Source: Oxyruncus cristatus
Lineage: Eukaryota; Chordata; Aves; Passeriformes; Cotingidae
DNA length: 64,000 nt
Assembly: GCA_013399855.1 (NCBI GenBank)
Contig: VXAY01002192.1
Coordinates: forward strand, 1,924,638 to 1,988,637
Direction: 5' to 3'
Part shown: piece by piece, positions 1-12,400 of the stretch
Layout of the letters: every line of letters starts with the position of its first letter
Position numbering within the stretch: the stretch's first letter is position 1
Translations under genes and position numbers: made by a program
Notes under the pieces: generated by a model
Database searches by the model: none
Told to the model about the DNA's origin: nothing
Seen by the model: only the letters and a program-made list of their open reading frames with translations

Positions 1-3000
1 TAATTAGTGAATATGGCTAAAATAAAATTAGTATATGCCAAGTGACACACAAGACAAGACTTAGAAAAATCTCAAGTTTCTTCTTCCTGTTCAATAGTTA
101 ATTGGCAGGTTTACGAGGCAGAGCATTTGGCTTATGTCTGTTTGTACAAAGTCTTGAAGAATGGGAGGTTCAAAACCACCTGCAGCGTTCCAAATAACAT
201 GTCCAGTATTCTGGTAAGCGTAACTCCAAGAAGTCCCAGTAAGACATTAGTGTACTCAATGAAATCTTGGGTTTCTTGGTTTGTGGAAGGCTTACTGGAA
301 TTGGAATAGATGTAGAGGACAACTGGAATCAGTGCAGAAAACGCCTCACCAAAATGAAGGCTATAAAAATACCTGGAGACAAGGGCAACATGAAAATCTC
401 TGGTACAACAGAGATATTCATTAGCTTCAACCTGTAAAGAAAATATGTCTCAGTATGACTCTGTAACAGTTTACCAACTTCAACAGAGAACAAAAGAATT
501 CTAGTTGGTTTTAACATATACATTGTTCTATATATTTATATTATTATGAGTTCAAGAAAAAAGAGTCAGGAAATCTTTTCTTACTCCTCATTGCTTTTTC
601 TACTCTTTAAACAGTAAGTATATTATAATATTTTGTTATCCAAATCAAAATGTAGCCAGGTACCAAATTTTCAGCCTCAGTTTTGTGACTAAGTGCCTAG
701 CAGTGGATATAGCAACAGTGTTGTTAGAGGGTGAGCTCAGGACCAGCTCAGCCTTCTGACTCAACAGTTGCACCCGAGCCTCACGCAAATCCTGATTTAC
801 AATAATCCTCTGAGCCTCTGCAAGCAGATAGGGCGGTGTAAAAGGACATGGCTGCAGGTCACAAAAACACTCAATGCACTTTAATTAAAACCAAACGCTG
901 GCAGTGGCAGGCAGTCACCACAGAACCACAGATGTGAACAGGCCATTAGGACCTGTCAGGGTCTCTCCAAACACTAAACTTAATCTGATCTTCCAGTGAG
1001 TCACTGAGTTTAAACACATGAACAACCCTTCTTATCAACTTGTATAATCTCCCTCATGCCACAAACCACTGAATTTCACACAGTAACATACATACAAGCC
1101 CAATAAAACCACAGAATATGTATTTCAGATGAACAGAAGCTACTTGCTGAGGTATGCTTACACAGCAGGAGGTTGACTACAGCCCACGAGTAAACCTCAA
1201 CTATTTGATACTGTAAGGAATAGGCACGGCAACATTGGGCTAGCCTGGCCTTTTCTGCTGCCACACTGCCACAACAACACCCAGTCTACTTTGAAGACCC
1301 TTGGGTGAAGATCCTTGGGTTACCTTTAACTTTAGTTCTCATAGACTCTCCATCTTTTGGTAGCTCTGTAGCTTCTAGCTTTGGAGCCCTACACAGGGCT
1401 TTGCCAGGCAGGTTAAAAGTCCTGCAGTACCTTTGGAGAGACAGGACATTAATCTTGTTTAAACATCTCAGATTCAGAGGTCTGGATTTATTCCCTTGCA
1501 CTGTGCCAGCATTACACATCCGTATTTATCAGAGGCATTGACCTCAGCAATACAGTCACCTTAGGCTCTTTGTGTGAAACAGGAGAGCATCCAGGGTGTA
1601 AGTTAAGCCTTCATTGGAATGAACTGTCTTCTACACATACATTTTTTTTCTCACAGAGAAAGCCCATGACTGCGTCCAACCGGGAGATTTCTGTACAGGA
1701 AGGGAACTAAGATGAAAACAGGACAGTCTATGTGTTTTGTTCAAAGTTAGGAGCTGAAGTTAATGTGAATTGTGAAGTTATACGATCCACGACCTACTGA
1801 AATCCCCATTGAATTTCTCTTTGTTCTGTGATTTTATAGCACCATTTAAAACGAGGGTTGGATTTGGTGATGTAGATACTTATGGAACTATAAATCGTAG
1901 AAGCCTCCAACTGCAAGCATTGCTTTTATGTTATTACTGGTGTTACTCTTGTCCTTGCTGCTTGTATTATCTTTCCACATACTCAAGAAAAATACTGAAA
2001 ACAGAGAAACATAAATACTGCTTTAATGTAAATGATAGAACTTGAAAGTCACTTTCAAGGGAACTAAAAACAGACTGCTGGAGTATTCTCTATCCTGATG
2101 CATGCACAATGGGAACTGATGAAGGCATCTGAGGGAAGGTTTAAGTCTCACAACAAAAGGAGAAGCCATAGCACAAGGAGCTTTTGAGTGTGTGTCTCAC
2201 CTTCAGCTGCAGCTGAGTCCCACAAACTTGTGTCATGACCCTCTGCACCAGGCAATTCCCTTTAGAGATCACACCAACTAGGTCAGCCCAGTTTTCTTGG
2301 CTCTGTGCAGGCCAAGTGCAGACGAGGGATTGAAATACTGCTCTGCAAATGCATCAGACAGCAGCCCAGCTGTGGGAAAGCATGTGCAGAAGGGCAACTG
2401 TGTGAGGCTCACACTTAATGCTTGAGCTTGGACAGGTCTGCAAAACTAATCTTCCTTCTACTGAGAGGACTCGAGAAGGGAGGAGGGGTGTCATACGGGG
2501 AGTACCTTCCTGTATATTCCTACAGCATCAAACACAACAGCTCCCCAATGCTTTTTGAGGCCCCTGGAAACTAGCACAATACAAACAATAACATATTATC
2601 ATTGCTTTTAGTCCTTACTTGTTTTCTCCCAAATGCTTAACTTGCCAAAAGGAGAGAAGGAACGTGAACCAGAAATGGGATACACATTCCCTGCAAAAGA
2701 CAATCACATTGTAACTTAAGTAACAGAGATGTTGTGTGCAGGTTGCTGACAGGTTTGAAGCCATAGCTTAGAGAAGTCCTAAACCTCTTCTTGTATTTAC
2801 ACTTCTGGCTCCTCTTTTCCCCTCAGGAGCACTGCACTAATCACTTAAAATCCTCTTCTTGGAAGTGGGTGGTAACTCTGTGCAGCCAAAAGCACTCTCG
2901 CAGCAATTAAAACTTGTCTCCTTTATTAGTAGGTATAATCACATCATCCCACACCCCTTGCTTGGAGCAACTTGTACATTTTCTGACTATATTCCTATTC

Positions 3001-6000
3001 GTCATTGTCCAGGAGTGTGTAGAAAGTGTATTTTTCTTTCACATACTCATAAAGAAAGAAGCAAAAAACCTTGTCCTCAAGGACAGCAGAAGGATGGCTG
3101 GCGATGTAAACAAAATTCCTGTTGCCCAATCTGCTCTGTAGGTCCCATTATTTGTGAGTTATACTAAGGGGTAAGGCTCAAATGAGAGTTGGTTTGTATG
3201 TAAAGAGGAAAGTCAGATGTTCTGCTTTTGAAAAACAGCAGATCTGTTTTCCACAATATACACACACAATCTGTGAATGGTATCAGTGCTATAACACAGT
3301 CAGTGGATGGTTTTGCTTTGGTGGTTCTGCTCTGCCATTGCTCCTGCTGCCCAAATCCTGTGGGACCACTCCGCTGTCCTATCAGGGGCTGCACAGTAGC
3401 CCCCATCAGTGTCACTTGAGCGCACACATTGTTTGATACTTTCTTCCATTCAGGAAATGGGTGGGAAACCAGATTTTGCTTGAATGGGTTTCTATGTATG
3501 CGCTGGAGAGCAGGGAGGAGAAACACATCTAATAGTCTTGCTTGTTCTCCCCTTTTTTGAAAACTGTAACTAGCACAGTGCATCAGGGATTAAGCAATCT
3601 CTCTGTGGTATTTTTGTAAAACCACACAAAAAAAGACCCAAGAGTCATTTTCAATATGATTTCTCATTAAAGACTTTAACCTAATTTAATACTTAATGTG
3701 AACCCTTGTGGAAGATAGCACAACAACTAAACCATGGGTATTTAATGCAGAAGGTCTGGCAATGTAATTACCAGAGTGAATCTTAGAATAGTTTAGTGTC
3801 CTTTGTTATGGTAAAGTGGATAAATAGCGTTTCAACATTTAGGCCTCGGTCCTGCACAGACATGTCCCTGTGTGGAGCAGTTTGCGTGACAAGAGCCTCC
3901 AGTTATTTCTATTATTAAAAAGATAATTAGTGCATAATGAAAAATGCTCAGACAACTGTTTCTATTATACAGAACAGAGTCTAAAATTTTTCATGATACT
4001 GTACTTTTTATTCAGTAGGATATAGGAAGCCCATAAGGTTTGTATGTATAATTTATCCACCTTCCATCTTATGTGTGGTTGTTTTGTAATGCAAATATTC
4101 TTCTGTTTAAGCTTGGAACAGGAAAAAACCTTCCTGCAGATCATCTTTTTTTTAAAGTATTATTTATTTAATTTTTCCTCCGTGTTCTCTAAGCGCCTAC
4201 AGAGTGATTCCACCGCTGCAAAGTCAAACCCTGAATAACAGAACATATTATTATTGATATTGTTGCCGTTCATTTTCTTTTTTATTAACACAGAAGTTAT
4301 GACTTAATTACAGATTCTTTTCTAACCCCAAAAAAACCAAATATGATTATTTTTTATAGCATATATGCCTCTTTTTGAGCCTTTTCCGACGACAGATTTT
4401 CAACAAGACTGTATTCTTGTCCTATTTGTCATACTCCATGTTCTTGATAAGATGGCCAGGACTGCTTGGAGCTGGACTCCTGCTCTCCTCTAAAAGAAGT
4501 CACTGAATGCTTCTCAACTCTCCCTATGGCAAATTACTAGATGGGGCAGGTATGTTTATCACTGGACCTAAGGCACTGTTTTCCTATTTCTTAGAAGGCA
4601 TCTAGGCTAAAATAGTATTTTTATCTGAATTTCAGAATTCCTCTTTATCGGTTTTTAAACGTTGCAATTATGTGATGAGCCTTTCTTGGGGTAAAGAAAG
4701 CTAAACATTTGTTCCTCAGCTCAGAATAGTAGGAAGACAGTTTAGTTCTAAAAGTTCTATTACAGAGTGTATTTTCCTAGGGGAAAAAAAATGTCTTCTA
4801 GAGAGAAAAAAATCTCCAAAATGCTAAAGACAAAATTTGTCTTCTGATTTCACCCCAACAAGATTAAAGAATAAAAAACTTTAGTAATAGGGGAAGTGAA
4901 ACTTGTTTTTTAATGATTGAACTGGATTGCTTAGGGAAAAGAGATCATGGGTCAGTGAACCTTATGTATCATTCCTTTCTACTTGTGCTAGATTTAGCTT
5001 TCCTTGTAAACTAACCTGTCACCTGAACATTGGAATGAGTCATGCTCAGAATGATGGAGATGGAACAGATCATCTTAGAAGAACAAAAGATCTGTTTCTC
5101 TAAGTAATTTATATAGCTGTTGCAAATGAACATATTATTAAAGACCAGCAGCAAAGCAATGCCAGAAGAAACAAGGCGGTTGGCATTGCCATGTTACGCC
5201 ACAGGTTTTTGCATTCTTGGTTCCCCTGCACAAACACAGATGGTGAGAAGGGGAGGAAAAAAGAGAGAATGAAAACTACTGTTGAAGAGGGAACAAAAGA
5301 GAACTAGAGAGCATCATGAGATGAAAAAGGAAAGTGAATACTATGATGTAATGTGAAGGTTTCTTCACAAATAGATGTGCCTTCAAGGCATGATGAAGCT
5401 TCACCACGCACATCTTTGGCACAAACCAACTGCCTTTTTTATTTCTGCCTGTATTAGACTAAATTTGATCAATAGAAGGCAGGCAAACAAAGGAATACAG
5501 ATTGCCTGTGATCCACATTGAGGATTTCTAGGAAACGAAGAAAATCAGTTGTTAACTGTTTTAAAGAAACAGGTCTTAAATTCTAGGATTGCATTAGAAA
5601 TACTTATACCACCTACAAACAGGAGGATTTTCCAAATTAATCTGCCAGGTCAGGAGTAATGTGAGTGTTAGACATTTTGCCACAGCAGACTGACCTAGAT
5701 CAACGCTCTTCTGAGGTTCCTTCCTTCTGGGAACACCATACTTATGCCATGGGTCTTGGGCTCTCAGTATGAAAAATCACAATGCATATATGTAATAAAA
5801 GTCAGTGCAATTCCACTCTGAAGTGCCCCTGACATGACTCTGGGAGAGTTAGGCTCTGGAGTCTACACATTTGTGATATAACAACACTGGGATCTATACA
5901 TTTAAAGGGAGATAAAGTCCTTCCATTAAAAAAAAGTTCTCTTACTTCTGTTCTCTTATTTTAAATATTTGGAAATATTTCACATCTTTTCAGATAGAAG

Positions 6001-7816
6001 TAGCTATCAAAAGAAGAAAAAAACCATAATGTTTTTATTATTAGTAATGCACTTTGAGTTCCTTCTTGAACAGGAACATATCAATCTCTCTGAGTGGCTG
6101 TTCTTAAAACATGAAAAATATCAGGAGCTCAGGAAAGGGGACTTTCTTTTCATTTGAATACTTATAGCAGACTTCAGAAAATGTGCATGACTTACTATAA
6201 AAAAAGTACATACAAAGAGAGAAACACACTTTTTTTATGTCAATGCCCTACAAATTAATGCATGATAGCAGAAAATTCCTTTCCTTTTCAGCTTCGCTCA
6301 GAAACCACAAAGTCATTCAATGTTGGATCCATTCCTATTTCTCAGACTCCCAAGGAGGTTTAGTGAAAGCAAGATATAGCTTTTTCCTGGAACCCCGTGG
6401 GCATTACTACATGTTTAAGATGTAGATAAGGCTGCTACATTCCGCATTTGGGAAGTCAAGATTTCATTTATATGGTGATGAATCTGGAAGGCTTTCATGT
6501 CAGACCCTCAGCTCACAATCTCCAGCAAAAGAGGAAATGGAGGGTATGTCAGCAGCAGGCAGCCAAGCACAGAACAGAGACATGGCAGCTCAGTGCATAT
6601 GTTCACACAGCTGAGTGTTGTGTAGAGATATCATGTGGGTCTGGCAAGCAAAATATTTCTGTTACCATAGCATTGCTTTCAGCAGCAGCACATCAACAGC
6701 ACTGCTCAGGCCCTGTACCACATTACCATCTTTAAGTTTTCAGGTGTAGGTTAAAAGGAGTCTTCAATGAGTGATGATTCTTTTCTTGAGTTGGACAGGA
6801 AGGACAGGGTGCGTGGGGGGAAATAAAAACCAAGAACGTGCCTGAGGAGCTCTGATTTTGCTCCTGAGTAGATGCAGGGTGGTGGGGAGCACAGCACGAC
6901 AAGCAGGCAACCTGGGCATGGCTCTGGGAAATGTACTGCCATGCAAGGATTGCAATAAGGTTCATGCAAGGATGACAGTTCAGCTCTGTAACCACCAGAG
7001 AACTAGCTCCTGATTCCTCCTGTTCTTTTTCCCTTCTCTCCACAGGCAATGGACACACCAATTTCACAAGAATAGCCTCTTCTTAGAGATCACCTTCTCA
7101 GAGTGGTGCTGAAGTCTCTGAGCAACCAGGAGCTGCTGTTCTGTGGCTTGAACCCTTTTTCCAGGCTCAGCATGGCTGCTCAGCCTGACCTGACTGTGCG
7201 GAGGGGAGCAGGCGTTTTCAGTGGTATTTGACACACTACAGCTCTGAGCTCAGACACCACAGTGAAATAGGATCAACTCAGGATCAAAATTCAAGGAAAA
7301 CAAGCACATTTATCAGTAGGTTTGTTCAGATTTATGTTATACATTTTACAGCTTCCCATGACACCAGCCACTAAAATGATCCTATCTTGTTTTTTCACGT
7401 TTGTTTTCCTAATACACTACTGTCAGTACCTCTCCTTTTCCTTAATATTTCCAGTTCCCCCCCAGCATAGTCAACTCCCATTTCTCATTTACTCTAACCT
7501 CCCCATTTACACCACTTCCCTGCTTCCAGGTCCCTCCCTGGTGATCTGGGCAACAGGCAGTGTGGCAGATTTGGAGGTGGCAGATTAGCCAGGGGGTATT
7601 CATTTGCTGCAACACAGCAGAGGAACAAGCAAATGAAGTCCCTTACCCAGCAGGGCAACAAATTGCATGTTGTTGATTCTCATTAAACGTTTTAAGAACT
7701 TAAATCTCTTTTAGGTCTTTATCCTTCTGTCAAATTTGTTTGCAACTGAATATCACTGAGGAAAGACGGACAGATGGTATAATTACATAAGCCTCCTTTC
7801 ACTAGGAAGCCACATT

Positions 7817-7897
7817 AAAAAAAAAAAAAAGGGGGCAAAAATAATAAAAATAATCCTGTTCTTTTTTTTTTTTTCTTCTTTTTTTCTTTTTTTTTTT
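7817..7897. repeat. A-run followed by interrupted T-runs
   Basis: A run of 14 A (7817-7830), a short G run and A/T-rich linker, then T-rich tracts interrupted by C (7861-7897). The A and T tracts could pair as a weak inverted repeat. It has no element body around it, so it is called low-complexity sequence rather than a retroposon tail. Confidence 0.8.
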
Positions 7898-8450
7898 GAG
7901 ACTGGATGAAGGCAGAAAGATCTGACAATTTGATAAAGATTAGGTAGTGATCAGGGTCACGATCAATATTTAGAGTCTCCATTCAAAACGGTAAGAGCCC
8001 TTTGAATGGTGATCACATGAGGTATGACATAGATATCCACTGAGTCACCAGTTGCAAAGTCTGTAGGTCTGCTGTGCCAGATCCTCTACTGGCTCAGGAG
8101 AAAATCCGATTTCTTCCTCACTCTCTCCTGCAGCTTATCAGTTTGGTGATCTTTGATGTTGTTCACATGGTGATCTGCAGAGGCAGGCAGGACCGTTTCA
8201 GAGAGCTGTATAAGATATGTATTAGATGCCGCCCACAGCTCTGTGTGGGACTCTGGATTTTAAGACCACCCCAACCTCCTGCCAGAATAGCTCCTTGTGA
8301 GTGCTGCACACTCCCTCCACACCACCGCCCAAATTGCTTTTTCTTGAAGGTACTTCGCATGTTGCTGCATAGAACACAGGAACCCAGATCATGGACATGA
8401 AGCTCATTTTCACTGCTAAAACACATTACATAAGAAATCTCCTGGAAATT

Positions 8451-8491
8451 CGCTGCAGTTAATGTTAAATAAATTAAGCCGCTGCAGTTAA
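8451..8491. repeat. Short direct repeat near the NT5C1B island edge
   Basis: The 12-mer CGCTGCAGTTAA occurs at 8451-8462 and again at 8480-8491, each followed within a few bases by AAATAA-type AT-rich sequence. It sits just upstream of the CpG island, so a promoter role is possible but unproven. Confidence 0.5.
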
Positions 8492-8772
8492 ATAATAAAT
8501 CTCTAACGCTGTAGATAAACTCGGTGCTGGACGCTGCTGCCTGACATCAAGCAGCTCCGGGTACTGTGGACGGGAACAGCGTGGCCTGGGAGGGGACGCC
8601 GCGGGGAAGGGCTGCAGGCCCCGAGCAGGAACGCTGCGGGCGGGCCGAGCCCTGGGGCGGGATGCGGGGAGGCCGCGGCCCCGCTGCCCCCCGGGGCCTG
8701 TGCTGCTCCGCTCCGGGAGAGGGCCTGACCGCTGCAGGCCGGGCCGGGCCGTGACGCGGCGGGCCGGGCGAG

Positions 8773-9299
8773 NNNNNNNNNNNNNNNNNNNNNNNNNNNN
8801 NNNNNNNNNNNNNNNNNNNNNNNNNNNNNNNNNNNNNNNNNNNNNNNNNNNNNNNNNNNNNNNNNNNNNNNNNNNNNNNNNNNNNNNNNNNNNNNNNNNN
8901 NNNNNNNNNNNNNNNNNNNNNNNNNNNNNNNNNNNNNNNNNNNNNNNNNNNNNNNNNNNNNNNNNNNNNNNNNNNNNNNNNNNNNNNNNNNNNNNNNNNN
9001 NNNNNNNNNNNNNNNNNNNNNNNNNNNNNNNNNNNNNNNNNNNNNNNNNNNNNNNNNNNNNNNNNNNNNNNNNNNNNNNNNNNNNNNNNNNNNNNNNNNN
9101 NNNNNNNNNNNNNNNNNNNNNNNNNNNNNNNNNNNNNNNNNNNNNNNNNNNNNNNNNNNNNNNNNNNNNNNNNNNNNNNNNNNNNNNNNNNNNNNNNNNN
9201 NNNNNNNNNNNNNNNNNNNNNNNNNNNNNNNNNNNNNNNNNNNNNNNNNNNNNNNNNNNNNNNNNNNNNNNNNNNNNNNNNNNNNNNNNNNNNNNNNNN
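8773..9299. other. Assembly gap (527 N)
   Basis: A run of N inside the GC-rich island. It hides the 5' part of the first visible NT5C1B exon: the frame is open from base 9301 leftwards to the gap edge. Upstream of the gap the same frame is closed by a stop at 8752-8754, so the start codon, or an intron, must be inside the gap. The true length may differ from the N count. Confidence 0.98.
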
Positions 9300-9417
9300 C
9301 GGCCCGGAGGCGCCGAAGCCCAGCGAGGAGGCGGAGGTCGGGCTGCAGGAGGCCGAGCAGGACTGGGCGGCTGCCAAGGCGTTCTACGACAACCTGGTTA
9401 CCAAGAAACCCCGGCCG
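9300..9417 (+). CDS. NT5C1B: NT5C1B first visible coding exon (5' truncated by gap)
   Basis: The frame starting at 9301 encodes an acidic, proline/glutamate-rich stretch and then [18 protein letters not shown], the block that precedes the catalytic domain in cN-I proteins. The donor is GTGCGT at 9418 and the exon ends in phase 0. Very high GC and CpG. The left end lies in the N gap, so neither the start codon nor the acceptor, if any, is visible. Confidence 0.88.
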
Positions 9418-12400
9418 GTGCGTGCGGGCGGGCCGGGGGTCCGCAGGCTGGGGCTGGTGGAGTGGGGTATTGGGGAGGCAGGGTGAGGCTGGGGACTAGG
9501 GGGGAGGTTGAGGGTCCGGGGTAAGGTTGGGAGTTCGGGGGAAGGCTGGGGGTCCGGGGGGAAGCTGGGTGTCCGGGGGGAAAGCTGGGGTCCGGGGGCT
9601 GAGGGCCAGCGCTACCCTGCGGTTGCTCGGCAGCCCAAGCCCCAGAACGCCATCACCGTGGCCGTCTCCTCCCGAGCCCTCTTCGACCTGGTGGAGGAGC
9701 GGCGGATCTACCAAGAGCACGGGGTGGAAAAGTACGTGGAGTACCAGCAAAAGAATGAGAACGTCACCCTCAAGCCCGGACCGGCGTTCTACTTCGTCAA
9801 GGTAGCCGGAGTGGGTGAACCGGGGCGTGCCGGCCCGGCGGGGCAAGGGAAGGTGTGGGGTGCGGCGGGGAGCGGAGGATGCTGCAAGGCCAAATTTCGG
9901 GAAGAGGAGGAGCCCAAGGCGTCCTTGGGCGGAGATAGCCCTGGCCCAGGGAGATGTTTTCGGGCCTTGCTCTCCCAGCGGTGAGCTCGCCGCCGCGGGG
10001 CAGCCCGGCTGCATCCCCGCATCTCTGTGCGCCCCGGCCCTCCGGCCAACGCTTCTCTCCCCTCTCTTCTTCCCTCTCCTTTCCTTTCCTCCTCACATCC
10101 CCTCTCCTCCCGCCGGTACTAATGCCGAACGCCTGCGGCAGATCACGTACTGCTCCCGTCACCGGGATCAGGCTTGCACCCTCAGCATCACGGTTTGTAT
10201 CCCGGCTCACAGCATCACGTTCCAGATGTGCTGAAGGAGCAACCTGTGCTTTCTGCTGGACGTGGGGAGCACGAAACACCTTTCCTTTTAAGATCTTTTT
10301 CAATCAAGATAGTCCCCTAATTGTTGTTTTTTACAACTTCCTCCCATCCAAAAAAAACCCCAAAAGACAAAACCTAACATCCTTCACCCCCACAAACCCA
10401 CAAAAAAAACCCAAATACTGTTGATTCTGTGTTAGTCTAATTATTAAGAAATTAATTCCTTTTGTTCCACTTTAATTTTTCCTTGCTTTCATAGTCACTC
10501 TGGATGTTATTGAGGATCAGCAAAAGAAATACACTCACTAGCTGGGAGTCAGGGTTTAAGTAGAGCTGAAGTGGAATATTTTGCTTTAATTTCACAATAT
10601 AAGAGAAATGGCCAAGGAAAACAGCCTCCATCATGGAAAACAAGTGAAATTACAAAAAAATGAAAAGACCTGAAAATATGTATGGTTTTGAGGAACATAG
10701 ATTTTAGTGGAACTGACTTGAAAAAATGCTGTGTACAGAGTTAATTTTATGTCCATTGGGAATTGTTTGGTAAGTTCTACCATAGTAATTTTAGAAAATT
10801 AATGAAATCATAATTAGCAATCATACTTGCTGACATCAGAGTTGTGGTAGAACATCTCAAGTTTTACAAGTAGATTTTGAGTACTTCAGTTTTAGTCTCA
10901 GGAATTTAAAACATTGTCTTAATTAATCACTGTCTGAACATACACAGTGGAAAAATTACTTACTTCAATACCCATGCTGCTGTAAATATAGTATAGCTGA
11001 TAGTAGTATTGATAGCACAAGCACTTTAAGGGTGAACATAAAAACGAGGTCATAATTCACTGTACACCAGTGAAGATAGGCTGACTGGGGAATTTACTGC
11101 TTCTTTTCCTATATATAGTAGCCCTGCTAGCACAGTCAATTTTTAAGATTTTTAAGAGTTCAGTGTCAAATTTACTTTGAGTATAAGCAAGTTTTGACGG
11201 TTTAACTCATCATACTTTGAAAATCAGAACTGTTAGCTATGCCCAGCTAAATGCACCTTGACCTCTGTGTCCTTCCAGTATTGTAGTTGTGTTTGAATTC
11301 TTTATATTGCTTAGTTACAGGAATCATTAGGCTGGAGAACTGTGGGTTTTTTGAGTCATCTTTTCCACTTGGAGACAAAGAAGACAAAAGGGAATAATAC
11401 TAACTTTGAAGTATTATATCTCATGCTTGTAGCACTTAAGATTTATAATCACAGGCCAGGGTCTCCTTAGGGCAGAAAGTATACAGTCAATGGAAAAAAT
11501 AATGGAATCCCCTCCTCTGCTCACCCCTACTTCCTAATAATTTAAGAAATTGCCAGTCTAGTAGATTATTAGGAGAAGTGGGTTATGACCACATACTAAG
11601 ATTTTTTTCTAGGCCTTATATCAGGCTCTCACTTAGAAATTTCCTAAGCTTGGTCCTACATCACACACTTTTTAAAAGTGAGATTCCCAGAATTTAATTA
11701 TTAAATTTGTGGTTTAGTTCTTAACAACTGACCTGACTTTTTAAAGCATTTTATCAAGGATCAATCCATCTTTGTATTCATTTGATGATTTCTTGTTGAT
11801 TTTATTGCTGTAATCCCAAAGAATGCCATTCAGGGAATGCAAAAAGGAGATCTTACTCCAAAGGGGTGAGGTTCTAAATAAGAGAGAACAGATGGATACA
11901 GGGAGAGATAAGCAGATGAAAGAACAAGGAAAGAAGAATGCTAGACTGTGGATATAACATGTTGGCCCATTATCTTTAAAGGGATCTCAAATTAATCAAA
12001 ATCTGTCTCATTCAGTACTGCAATTAGAAATTGTCAAGCTAATCATGTTTGACAGGATATGATTTTGTACTCATTACTTAAGGATGATCTTTGACACCTG
12101 ACCACCTGAACTGTGTTAGTAAATCTTTGCATAAGTATATGACCCAAATTCACATTTGTGCATGCAAAACAAGCAGTGGCACGTATACATTCCTTTATAC
12201 TTTCTCCTTGATTTCACAAGAACAATTTTCAAGTGGACAAGAAAAAAATTAATAGCGATTGTAATAACGATCAACAATGCATTGACTTACTCTGGAGGAT
12301 TATGATGTCCTAAGAAAAAGGATTTCCACAGGAAAGTTAAATTCTGTAACTCAGCAAAAGAAACTAATTTGCCTCCTTTCAAATGAACCAGTCAAATGGT

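Larger units (their letters stand above)
1..8540. other. Intergenic DNA upstream of NT5C1B
   Basis: This is AT-rich single-copy-looking sequence. Open frames on both strands are short (the longest is 139 codons at 3164-3583 on the minus strand) and show no recognisable domain, no exon chain and no conserved motif. Features visible are an A-run followed by long T-rich tracts near 7.8-7.9 kb and a small direct repeat near 8.45-8.49 kb. By comparison with mammalian gene order this side faces OSR1, but OSR1 itself is not here. Confidence 0.6.
8550..10250. promoter_or_regulatory. CpG island over the 5' end of NT5C1B
   Basis: Base composition changes abruptly from AT-rich to very GC-rich and CpG-rich at about 8.55 kb and falls back at about 10.25 kb, with the N gap 8773-9299 inside. 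The first two visible NT5C1B exons lie in its 3' half. By position this is the likely promoter region of NT5C1B. No convincing TATA box can be tied to a start site, and the true start may be in the gap. Confidence 0.7.

Noticed and set aside
3164..3583. 139-codon minus-strand frame
   Set aside because: No domain, composition typical of non-coding sequence, overlapping open frames on the other strand and no splice or promoter context.
8547..9377. Long frames on both strands across the first gap
   Set aside because: Their length comes from reading N as open sequence and from stop-poor GC-rich DNA. The real coding frame is the one joining to the NT5C1B exons.
9496..10303. Minus-strand and alternative-frame ORFs over the CpG island
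   Set aside because: Shadows of NT5C1B exons and GC-rich introns; proline/arginine/serine-rich with no family features.
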